Assembly: GCF_000150275.1 (NCBI RefSeq) | Contig: NW_002060943.1 | Coordinates: 6,316,299 to 6,380,298 of the forward strand | Direction of reading: 5' to 3' | DNA from: Trichoplax adhaerens | Lineage: Eukaryota > Placozoa > Uniplacotomia > Trichoplacea > Trichoplacidae | DNA length: 64,000 nt | Shown: piece by piece, positions 13,624-24,951 of the stretch | Layout of the letters: each line of letters begins with the position of its first letter | Numbering within the stretch: position 1 is the first letter of the stretch | The notes under the pieces: generated by a model | Told to the model about the DNA's origin: nothing | The model's database searches: none | Seen by the model: the letters and a program-made list of their open reading frames with translations, nothing else | Position numbers and translations under genes: made by a program

Positions 13624-15131
13624 GATGCAATCTAAAGATACATATATTATTATAGTATTCGAGAAATATATTGTGTTGGTAATATTGCTGAAGGAATGAT
13701 GATGACATCATTATTCCCATATTTCAGTAAGATGTGTATCAACAATCCTATTTATGGTTATTAGAAAAGTGGTAAAAGAGATTGGAGTTACTACTTATCT
13801 GGTTTATCATTTGTTCTAGGAGAGTACAACGACTCTGACAAAAAATAACTTTGGATGTACTAGATTAAAGTATTAAACTAACAATTTTAACTTTTACAAT
13901 ATGAAGTTCTAGGTGATGGTGTAGTATATTTGGATGTGATTTACTGTTACTGTACTAACTCGTTCAAGCTCACGCTAGAGCTGTCAATAAGCTGTTTCCA
14001 TTTTAATTTTAGCATCATTTTTGAACAGATTTGGCGTTCATGATTCTGTACAGTAGGTCTGTTGACTTGACTACTATCATACCATCACAAGCAACAACAT
14101 TATGTGCTATAGCAAATTCGTTCTGTGATAGGCGTGTAAGTACTCGTACAGTAGTATACAAGTTTTATGATCAACAACAAATTGATGTCAATGGATGAAA
14201 TTGCTTGGTAAGTCATGTGGTAATGAAGAAAAATTAGTATCCAAGCGGCATCGGAAACGGTAGCAATTGTAATTGGATCGTATTTTCTATTTCGATTGCC
14301 ACCAAGTCACTATTTGCAATTTGATCACGCTGTAAGACATAAGATCAATGGCTTGGATGGTCAAGTCTTGGTGATGATCGTATTCGGTATTTTCTTGTGT
14401 GGCAAATCACTGTCTGCAACGTTATCATGCCGTCGTAGGATCAGCATGAATCCCTGAACGGTTTTTTAAGGTAGAATAGATTTTATTTAACTTGGGACAG
14501 AATCTGACGAGAGTATTACTGTAGGTTAGGGTTGGTTGCAGTTTGCGAGTATTCAAACTACTTTCTCTACTGTCAATCGTATTGGCTTGACTTCCAGTTG
14601 CTACAGGGTACTAAATTGGCTTACTACAAGATCGATTGCAGGAAAGAAATGGAATTTGTCTAATGCTGGTAAATAATCAAGTCGATAGCCATTCTTCGTT
14701 ACTGCCTAGACTTGGTCAAGTCCAAGTTTTCCTCTAGAAGGTCATATGCAATCAGCTAGTACTGACTTAGCTCTGTCTATATTATCCACTCTTACTACAG
14801 TGAATGAAGCAGTTTGATCCATTGAAGATGAAGGATAAATAAACCTCCTTCAGCCCATCTTGAAAATCATGACAACAGATTGATGTATCTCTTTGCCGTG
14901 GTCGTATACCTGTTATTCTAAGTTGATCCAAAGGGAATCTTGATTGGTAATTTCTTTGGTCAATTCTTTTCTTGTATTACTCTTTAAAGAGATGGCTGTA
15001 TCCGAGATCAATGGAAGTAAAAGAGCTAAGGAAAGTGCTGAGAATGGCGGCGCACCAATGGAGTAGAACACCGTTTGTGGTTGTGATACGTTGGCCCATT
15101 TGAAAGGAGAGTTCAATTCGCGCCGCTTAGG
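13624..15131. other. Intergenic region upstream of NCAPD3
   Basis: No gene could be supported. The first part is AT-rich and presumably contains the NCAPD3 promoter. From about 14.2 kb the DNA becomes visibly richer in G and C. It holds two short coding-like frames: minus 14822-14742 (26 codons, ATG to TGA) and plus 14992-15066 (24 codons, ATG to TAG). Neither joins to a convincing exon. Confidence 0.5.
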
Positions 15132-15141
15132 TGCGCATGCG
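15132..15141. promoter_or_regulatory. NRF1-like palindrome TGCGCATGCG
   Basis: TGCGCATGCG is the core of the animal NRF1 binding palindrome and sits in a locally CpG-rich patch (GCGCCGC just upstream). No transcript start or gene is recognised on either side, so a promoter role is speculative. Confidence 0.2.
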
Positions 15142-15171
15142 TGCTTTAGGTCACAGTCCCGATTACCCAGA

Positions 15172-15188
15172 CATGGTCTCTGACCATG
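15172..15188. repeat. Perfect short inverted repeat, 7-bp arms
   Basis: CATGGTC and GACCATG are separated by three bases. It lies directly before the pentamer array and may be part of the same palindrome-rich tract. Confidence 0.6.
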
Positions 15189-15190
15189 CC

Positions 15191-16177
15191 CAGTACAGTA
15201 CAGTACTGTACACTATAGTCCATTGCGTGTAGACGGTATTGTACTGTACTGTACATTGTACTGTACAGTACAAGCGAGTGGTCTCGGACGGATAGACTTT
15301 TCAAGATGGAAGAACTCAGGGCCGAAATGGTCCTGACTAGTATGAATTTTTCTGTGCCTGTTGTGCTTCGCAAAATGAACAGTATTAGTACAGTAGTGGA
15401 CGTCGAAATTTTAGGACATTCTACCGTCAAGTCCAGTATAGTACTTTACTGGACTTGAGTCCGGACAGTTCATGACTTGATGGCTAAGGTCAAATTGTGA
15501 ACCAAGTCACCACTTTATTATTGATTGTTTTATTACCGAATACAGCACTGTACAGTATACTCACTGAGTGCAGTAGACAGTACTCACAGTAGTGACCCTG
15601 TACAGTATGACAGCACTGCTCCATACAATCCTACAGTATAGTTGATTGTTTAATACTGTAGCTTTTAGTACAGTGCTGTAGCGTACAGTGTACAGTACAC
15701 GATGTCTCATGTACTGTACGTCTTTCCCGCTGATTGAAGTTACATCCAATTATTATTGCAAGTCCTTATTAGGCAAATTTGGTATCATTGGATTGGCAAT
15801 AAGACGCTTTATGCCAATGTGTACAGTAATTTCAATTGACATGAAATGGGTTCAAGTTACTAATATTACCCGTTAAAGTCCAAAATACTTGTACTGTACT
15901 GTACTGTATAAATTCTGGCGTTTTTCTACAGTACAGTACATTGTAAGAAGGGTTCTACAGTATAGTACAGTACTGTACAGTACACAGTAGTACTGTACAG
16001 TGTACAGTGTACAGTGTGTACTGTACTGTACTGTACAGTACATTGTCACTTCACATGTGAAATCGTGCTCCGATTCCATAGTACAGTACTGTACTGTACA
16101 GTGTACAGTGTACAGTATACTGCACTGGTACTTTATTGGTACTGTACCAGTACCGTACTGGTACTGTACTGGCACTG
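15191..16177. repeat. Interrupted TACTG/CAGTA pentanucleotide array in both orientations
   Basis: Runs of the pentamer TACTG and of its reverse complement CAGTA recur at about 15191-15213, 15239-15273, 15669-15705, 15891-15910, 15929-15942, 15957-16043 and 16080-16177, with unique DNA between. The two orientations abut each other and meet as GTACTGTACAGTAC palindromes. The single strand can therefore fold into many hairpins. The last block drifts to a GGTACTG/CAGTACC variant. The array produces long but meaningless open frames on both strands (Tyr-Cys-Thr-Val-Gln strings). Confidence 0.9.
15428..15457. repeat. Perfect hairpin with 11-bp arms and 8-base loop
   Basis: CAAGTCCAGTA at 15428-15438 is followed by its exact reverse complement at 15447-15457. 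It is the longest uninterrupted simple stem I noticed in this region outside the pentamer runs. Confidence 0.75.
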
Positions 16178-18487
16178 GACGGCGGCCTTTTCTTAGTCGA
16201 CGCGCATTGGCAAGTTTCTTTGGGACCTCCTGTACTGTAGGTCAAACTCTACATAGTCTGTAGTCCACACCTTTTTACAGTGGTGGTAGGGGCCATTTGC
16301 TTGGTGAGATCGCATTCGTGTTCTTGTTAGTCAAAGACAGCTTTCAGTGAGGATTGGGCCAACTGTCTATGGATTAATGCATTCACTAAATTAGTGTAAA
16401 AGATTGCCAAGAGGAACCTACTTCAACAGTTAGACGCTTCTTCTCGCTTGGGCGTGGATGCATCGCGCCATTCTGATATCAACGTCAATCAGTGGCCAAG
16501 TTGTGCTATCACTGTGGTAGTAAAACTAGCAATTTGACAAGGAATTGAAAGACATTGGCATTGATTTCCCCGTCGATTGGACAGTGTAACTGCTCTAGCT
16601 TGTTGTCGACAACACAATCACCATTTAAAAAGACATTTTTTCTTGCATCTAGACATTATAAACCGTCAATCAATTAACTGCATCAATCTTGCAGCAAGGA
16701 AATACGGTAAGTCTTGACTCGCTTCACGACCCCATTCACCAGTGTAGGCCACTTGCAATCGCTTGCATTCAGTCACTGTCCCTTTTTCGTCTACTCTATC
16801 GTATATACTGTACACTATAGGATGCGCTTAGACCCATCGGTACACTTGCGACCGTAGTGGTGAAACTATTGTATCCAGCCAGACCAGACCTTACCTTGGG
16901 ATACCGCTTGAAGTGGGATAATGGCTCCAACATAGCCTAAAATCATCCTTATGATTAATTTATTAGCTATCTCTTTATTCGTTGCCTTTCTAATATCAGT
17001 TAGCCAAATCAGACAGTTGCTATTGGATGAGTCTAACTATTGCAGCATCGCCAACGCGCTCTTCAATACAATACATATTGCTTTGATGACTTTGACAACA
17101 GGTTCTGGAATAAGTGTCTTTCAATGACTATTGCCATTCAATGCCACCAAATGATGAACTTGAATGTCGAGTAACAGCTGCAACATGGCAAACTAAAAGC
17201 TCTCTTGCCAGTAGAAATATTGCAGGAATACTGCAATTCGACTCTACACAGTCTCTATTTTATGCCAAAGTCAATGCTTCCATTAGGCCCTAATCATATC
17301 GCAACTTGTATTTGTTGTACGTACAGTACATGTTGAAGTAATTATTTTACATTCCTTTCCAACTCGATATAAAGTAGGTCCACGGTCTACAAAGCAGACC
17401 ATCTCGCTACGGTAGTCCATGATAAAATCATCATGCATTTTTACAATAATTATTATTATCATCATCATAATACGCGTCTATTATCGTTTATGTCACACAT
17501 AGACACACTGATTTTCAAGGCGAGTTCATTTTCTTTTCCTCCAACGTCATAACGATGAATATGGTGCGGACACAGAGCCCTTACCGTCTTTACCACAGGT
17601 ACCAAAAAAACCTTCATGGTTGAAATGGCTCAACTCCTGCCTGTAGTTTAATAATAATATCACGCTAATCATGTCATCGTTCCAATCTCGCCATTGGTTA
17701 GGACTATATCCTAAATAATGCCTTAATATCCTGACGATCAAATTTAGTTTATTGATTAAAGTAGTAAAATCAGAAATGATTCATTTCTTCTGGAAAATTT
17801 TTCCTTCAATCCTATTGAAATCGGGAATAATACGCGTACAGTTCTGCCTTCCGTAACGTAATTAATTAATGGACGTAATTGACGTCAATGTCTTATATAC
17901 AGTATTAACATACGGGTAGGAAACATATTTTATCCTTGTCATTTTTAATCGTTCGCCTAAAATACTATTCTACGTGTCTTTAACAGCAATTTAAAAACAC
18001 TCGGATTGCATGTAGGTGCCTTGACTGAGTTTTGTTACAGGATTAAGAAGAGAGTATGAATTAGGATGTGGACTCAGTCAATTTTTCTTTCCAATTGAAA
18101 AAATGGACTAGAGTGAATGAATCGTACATTATACACTAATTAAATAACGCTAGCTTTGAAGACTGTTGAAAATGCCTCACAAATCAAGTTAAGCACGTTT
18201 TAAGAGTTGCAGCCTCCTTTCATATAATATCTATCCATACAGTGCGCCTACCATTTTACAGCGTAGTAGTATTATGAAAATGACACGTTGCTGTCTTGAT
18301 ACTAAATCTGTCGCTAGGAAAAACTAAATTCTTAGTCATAACAGCAGGCAGTTTTTTCAATTCTAATATGAACAATCTTGTTTTTTTTATCCATCCTACT
18401 GTCTTTCATGTTGTTCTACTCTCCATATCGGAAAAAAGTTCCATTGATGTCTCTTCCTTCAATGAATTTTCTCTATATATACACTTC
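16178..18487. other. Intergenic, GC-richer block with coding-like relics
   Basis: Contains the zinc-knuckle-like relic at 16477-16548 and a 45-codon open stretch ending at 17174 (plus strand). A further open stretch ends at 17646 (plus), rich in Pro/Trp/Lys near its end. None has a start, splice partner or family match that I can defend. From about 17.7 kb the sequence returns to AT-rich intergenic DNA. Confidence 0.45.
16477..16548 (+). pseudogene. Possible decayed retroelement zinc knuckle fragment
   Basis: A 23-codon stretch between two stops reads KLCYHCGSKTSNLTRN near its end. Cys-X2-Cys-Gly-Ser fits the start of a CCHC knuckle as found in LTR-retrotransposon Gag. The positions that should be His and the final Cys are Ser and Asn, followed by a stop. 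No protease or reverse transcriptase motif was found nearby. It could be chance. Confidence 0.25.
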
Positions 18488-18776
18488 TCTGATTGTAATA
18501 AGCCCTTCAGTAATACCATTTGATGAACCATTACCTAACCTTGTTTTAATGTTTGCAATTATTCGTATACTATATACAAACTTGCAAATGAAATACCGCT
18601 AAAAATATTGGTATACAAAAGTGTTCTGACTTCAATAAGCCGTTACGAAATGCCATTTCATTAATTAGCCATTAACCTTGTGCCTAGTTTTTCGTCATCA
18701 TACACGTATTACTAATATAATTTTTCAAAGTTATAAATACAATACCGCTGAAAATATTGGTATACCAAAAGTATTC
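18488..18776. repeat. Diverged tandem duplication, unit about 140 bp, two copies
   Basis: Copy 1 (about 18488-18625) and copy 2 (about 18626-18776) share an ordered set of blocks. These are CTGA..N..AATAAGCC, then ATACCATTT/ATGCCATTT, CATTA..CTAACCTTG/CATTAACCTTG, AATACCGCT and AAAATATTGGTATAC. Spacing differs slightly between copies. No coding content is evident. Confidence 0.7.
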
Positions 18777-20288
18777 ACAAGACTCAGTACAGTTTACTTA
18801 GTTGCTTCAAAATATTGAAAGTTATTGCCCGACGTTGTAGCGATAACTTACCTTCTAGTATACAATACAGTCAATATTGCACTTGTAGAACTAACAAAAG
18901 TAAAATATATATCTATATATACTGTAGTATTATATGATATCACTTCGAACTATTAGTTGGTAAAATGAAAATATGATACTGTATCGAGCGTGATAATAGT
19001 CATTCAAGATATACAGTACAATAACAAAGTTGAAAACGTTAAAATGAAAGTACGTATTGTGTAGTGCTTAGTTAGTACATGCACGCCACGCCGGTGGCCA
19101 CTTTTTTGCTAATTCCAAAGTGAAACTTTATAGTTAACTTCATTATTTGACAGTAGAAGTACTTACATTAACAGAAGAAATAGTAAATATTTTGCCGTTC
19201 AATGGACAGTATTTTAAAATTTTATTTTCTAGCTGACGAAATTTGTTAAATATTCGTCTATAAAATATGAAACCAACCTTCCTTATATGAATATTCGTAT
19301 TCATCGTTGGAATAACAGACACAGTCCACTATTACGATTGCTAACAAGTCAAGTACTGCAATTTTGTCCGTGTGTTATCTTAGAATAACTATGCTAACAA
19401 GTCCGTATGCACGTACTTACGCAACAGTTTCTTTCGATACCTTTCAAGAATACCATCATTAATAAGGATAAATGAAAGTGTCGAATATATGGTAGTACTG
19501 AACACAACTGATGCTTGGTTTCTACACTTGCCTACGGGGTTACTCCTAATCACTAATAAATCAAATCATTAAAATTTTAATCCATCGAACATGTGATATC
19601 ATGCCGAATTATAATTAAATGCGCTTTTAGAACACAGTACAATAAAAATTCAACTTTACAAATGCCTGTTACTGTATACTAATTAGGATACAAGCGTACA
19701 TTCAATTGAACAACCTTTACCTTGCCCCGAAAGCAAATTACTTGGATTAAGCAATTTATTCGTTCTAATGTGGAATTGAAAATCTTCTCTCTTTTTCCTT
19801 AGCACCCCTTGACAAACACTAACAATAAAGTCATATCATGATAATATGTACATATATACTGTACTGTATGTATAGGTAATTTAACGGTAGCACGTATAGG
19901 ATGCTTTACAGAATATTATCATTTTAAGTTCACTCCTTGTTTTAATACCGACTCGCAAAAATACTGTACAATAAAGTATCGATATAATTCAATATCATGG
20001 GTGCTAGAAATTGATTATTAACCTCGCTCGTTATGATGCATTATACTACCTTGATGTTTTTCAAAGTTTATCTTATTGATTCTCTGCAGCTGATTAAAAA
20101 TTTATTCAACACTTTGAATCTCTGATAGCCATCCAAAATATTCACACATTTAAAGTTATAGACATCATATGTCATCAACTTTACCTTGCTTTAAGTAATT
20201 TCAAATAAATAAGAATGTCCTTTTGCCTTCTTTTAGCTACTACTTTTTCATATAATTCCCCGAAAATTTCATATCTTCAAGCCAAAAC
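18777..20288. other. Intergenic, upstream of ARF6
   Basis: AT-rich DNA without a supportable gene. It presumably includes the ARF6 promoter and possibly a 5' UTR exon (an acceptor-like TTTTAG lies about 55 bases before the ATG). Scattered short ATATACTG elements occur. Confidence 0.45.
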
Positions 20289-21300
<1,012 letters not shown>

Positions 21301-21347
21301 TTATGATCCTTTGATTATATAAGAATGGTCTTGCTGAACACATTGAT

Positions 21348-21353
21348 AATAAA
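21348..21353 (+). terminator. Polyadenylation signal of ARF6
   Basis: AATAAA occurs 48 bases after the ARF6 stop codon, the expected strand and distance for a short 3' UTR. Confidence 0.55.
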
Positions 21354-24234
21354 TATATAATGATAAATTCGCCGTCGCTTCGTGAACTAGTGGAATGTGC
21401 TAGTAGCTGATGTCATGACTTTAGTATGGAAGTGGTTATTTTTCTTGTAAAATTTTAATATAATATTGCGCGCCTCTATTTTACCAGGCTACAGATGCTA
21501 TATCTTAGTTGGTATCTTATCCAAACATGCTCTTTCTTGTTGCGATAGTGTTGACAAAAACTAAATCTAGAGAATTGAACTAGTTTGTTTGGTGATTGTT
21601 ATAAATGAAACATATATCTTAGATATAACATGATATGCTGCATTGTGTCCTATAATTCTTTTCTTGTATTTAGATCTTCCTTGCAAGATTGAAATTTCAC
21701 AATGAAATCTTAATAATTTTATAATAATAATACAAGATTTCTACTGTTTCAGTAGATCTCTTTCCAATCAAATAGTTTATTTGTACTTGTCAGTTAATAT
21801 GTAATGGCTCCGCTAAAATATAACTACTGTTTATACTGTATCTAGCATTTATTCATTGTATGCTTCAGCACATCAAGTGTTTGCAATTTAGACCATATGG
21901 GTGTATTTGACTGATAAGTGATAGGAAGTTCTGTAATTGTGAAGATGGTACCAAAGCGATTAACTTAATCGAATTCACGTTGATAATAATTGTAAAACGA
22001 AGGATACAAAATTTATTCATGTTCATATATTTTATCAGATTTATAATTTCACGTTATGGATGTTGCCAATTGAAAAGTAGCATATATCAAATGCCTTGTG
22101 TAAACGGACAGTCAGTCTTTGATTAATAAAATTTTAAACTAGTATATCAAATGCATATTGGATATATCATAACGTGGTTACAGGTCTGTTTTTAATATGG
22201 CTACCGAAGATACGTAAATAAGGCGTGCTATAGAAATATTACATTTTAAGATGTGTTCTAAAAGAGTTCTTCATAAATTTACAATTACTTGGATGGCTTT
22301 TTCAACTTTTGAAATGATTGAAAGAGTTATTAGTGTGAGCGGATTATCACAAAATTTTTAAGAAGTTGCAGTAAGAGGATATGCCTTTCTAAAACTGGTC
22401 TGAAACTCAAACTCTTCAGGCGACGAAATTATGATACGGTATATCGTAGCGTAGGATAGAACATAAAGTAATGCTTATTTCATGTAATAAAAATTATTTA
22501 AAATGTCAAGCATAGCGAAAATTGCTGTATTTAGCTTTATTAAAGTCTAATTTGCACACAGTGGTATTAATCACTGTAAGACTGTATGACATGTAAGTAC
22601 CAGCAGATCCTGGGTCACTCATTAGGTTTTTACATCTGGAAGCTATGTTTGGGCTTTTACTGACTACAACACTAATATAATTTCAACTGAGAATATATTA
22701 CATCATACAATGATGTCTAAAACATATGAGAGCTAAACGATTTTGATACTCTGTCGATAAGAGCAGTAATTTTTTATATATTAGGTTACAAGTTTTACCG
22801 CCACCTTACTTAATATGTACCATATCACAAGTGCAATCAGGACCTGATAGCTAATCTTAGGCTTTCAAAGCTGGAAAACAGTTTAATAAAATACAATACC
22901 TACACAAATAGTATGATTGAAGGCTCTTGTTGCATTTATGTTTTACGAGATGGTTGAAAGCTGCCAAGTTATGCACCTGAACATCATATGTAGCTAAATA
23001 ACTCGGCGAGCTAATTTTGTAGAGCGTAAAATAATCATTTAGAAATTATTAAAATTACCTAGTCGTTAACTGGAAATAAGTAAATTACAATGATTGCTGA
23101 TAGCAAAAAGTCATAAAATACATGCTACTTCCATACTTTTAGCAAGAACGAATAATATATATAGATTGAATAGGATTGTTTCTCTGATATTAAAATGATT
23201 ATATGTGTGTCGGTAACGCATTTTCGGCAATCGCTGCGGCAGTATTACTGCTGTGCTCTTTAAATTGACCATTTGACACTATGCGTACTGTATTAGTGGT
23301 AGCAATAGTTGCGACGGTAGTAGCTGTATATTAAACATTTGGCGCAGCGCGGTATAGTAGTCGACAAATTGAAGAAACCCTTCGGCGCAATACGGTATGA
23401 GGCTTAAAAACTTAAAATCTTTGTAATTACAGCATCATCATTATAGAAGTGAGGAGAACTGTCTTTTATAATGATAGAAAGTCAAGAGATTCAAGCGAGC
23501 AAGAAAGCTATACAGCGCAACAAGAAAGGCGGCTGTACTGTAGTTGTTGTGTCGACGTTTCAGCGTAGTGTAGTATGGTACGAATATAAACTCCATTCCA
23601 AGCAATATGTCGGACCAAAATCGATATTGTAATAGCGTCAGCATTAAGGAAAGAGGAAAAAGCTTTTCCTCTTCCCTCTATGTAGTGTTAGTGTCAGTAT
23701 CGTTGTAGTACATGCTAATTTAACGACTTCTTGATCAATAAAAAATTTACTTTCAAAAGTATCATGGAGCTACAATGTCCTATTATAGTACTGTATTATG
23801 TCCTAGCTACCAAGAAACTCTGAGCTGTATCAATTAATTACAACAACGATAATTAAATATCATCTTACTATCTAGCTACTGTATTAACAAGACGCTAAAT
23901 ACTACGTTGTATCACTTTATCATTTTATGAAGTAATAATAAAACTAAACTCATCCATATCTAAATATAATTGAAAGACTGAAACTGACGCAGACGGACCG
24001 GCATATAGGTACAAAACTGTAACAAATGACTTGCTCTGGACACTATTTATACGCCTATGCGTCAAGGCTCACAGAGTAGACTGCAGTGCACTGTCGACTA
24101 TCGCAAAGCTTACCCGTGGCGTACAGTGATGTAATTTGATTCAATGTTACTTATGTAAACAGAAGTGTCAGTAAGCAGGTAGAGTACAGTGCTGTATATA
24201 AAATTGTTAATTTTATAGCATAAGCTTCTTCAAC

Positions 24235-24315
24235 ATGAACCGTAGAGGCACTGCCACCACTCAAGGAACAAGTACAAGAAAGGTCCATAAAAGATACGTC
24301 TTGAGAGTTCTATAA
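24235..24315 (+). CDS. Hypothetical small basic ORF, or first exon
   Basis: A 26-codon frame (MNRRGTATTQGTSTRKVHKR then a short end) starts 40 bases after a TATATAAAA box, in a fair start context (CAACATGA). It is rich in Arg, Lys and Thr. It could be a micro-protein or a first exon using the GT inside AAAGGTCC, or it could be chance. I do not recognise it. Confidence 0.15.
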   Translation: MNRRGTATTQGTSTRKVHKRYVLRVL

Positions 24316-24936
24316 TTAACTGTCATCTCAAAACGCTGTGACTTATACAGCGGGTTCATTTCGTCGTCTATTAGAAGAGAATTAGAGAGTTATTCTGCTG
24401 TTACACGATTGATTATCGGCTGTTTTTATGGAGAGAGGGGAAACAATTTAATAACTCACTTAATGCATTTTGTTGAAGTAATGAGAGCAAGAGCATTGCA
24501 TGTTTTGTTCATATCATATGTTAAATTAATCATTATTAGATTGGCAAATGAAACCAACGTTGGAAAGCATAGTATGAATGATGACATATGTTAAGTAAAC
24601 TTTCATTTTTTTATCATATTATAGAGAGGATTAAAATAATAGGACCAGATGACAAAGGACAAGATAACATGCAGATAATACCCGATGTAAATAAGAATCA
24701 AAATTGGCTATTATACCCGGGAATAATAACCCTACCGGTGGGACATCAACTATTACTTTATTTGTAAAAATATGCGTAAAATTAGGTTTGACAATGTATG
24801 GCTTCTTGAAATTAAATTTATTGATTATTTCAACCACCAACATAATTTCCAACTTACCTCAATTAAATCTGATCTTTTATTGCTAGATTTTTGAGAATTT
24901 GGCATCTCGATTGCTTGGTATATTTAAAGAACGGAC

Positions 24937-24951
24937 TAGGGTTAGGGTTAG
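24937..24951. repeat. Short telomere-like repeat (TTAGGG) in the interior
   Basis: TAGGGTTAGGGTTAG is two and a half units of the animal telomere repeat. A second, imperfect stretch lies at 52996-53011 inside an intron of gene B. Both are too short to call a fusion scar with confidence. Confidence 0.5.

Noticed and set aside
14992-15066. 24-codon plus-strand ATG frame (MAVSEINGSKRAKESAENGG)
   Set aside because: Attractive composition, but too short, with no promoter or exon context and overlapping another open frame on the opposite strand. Kept only as part of the island observation.
14913-15116. 67-codon minus-strand frame with a hydrophobic N-terminal part resembling a signal peptide
   Set aside because: It starts at TTG with no usable ATG, has no splice partner, and lies in the relic-rich island.
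15146-16263. Several overlapping open frames on both strands (60-100 codons) rich in Tyr, Cys, Thr, Val, Gln
   Set aside because: They are translations of the TACTG/CAGTA repeat; the lack of stops is a property of the pentamer, not evidence of coding.
17505-17646. Plus-strand open stretch ending in a Pro/Lys/Trp-rich segment
   Set aside because: No start codon, no acceptor consistent with a neighbouring exon and no recognised family; the opposite strand is open as well.
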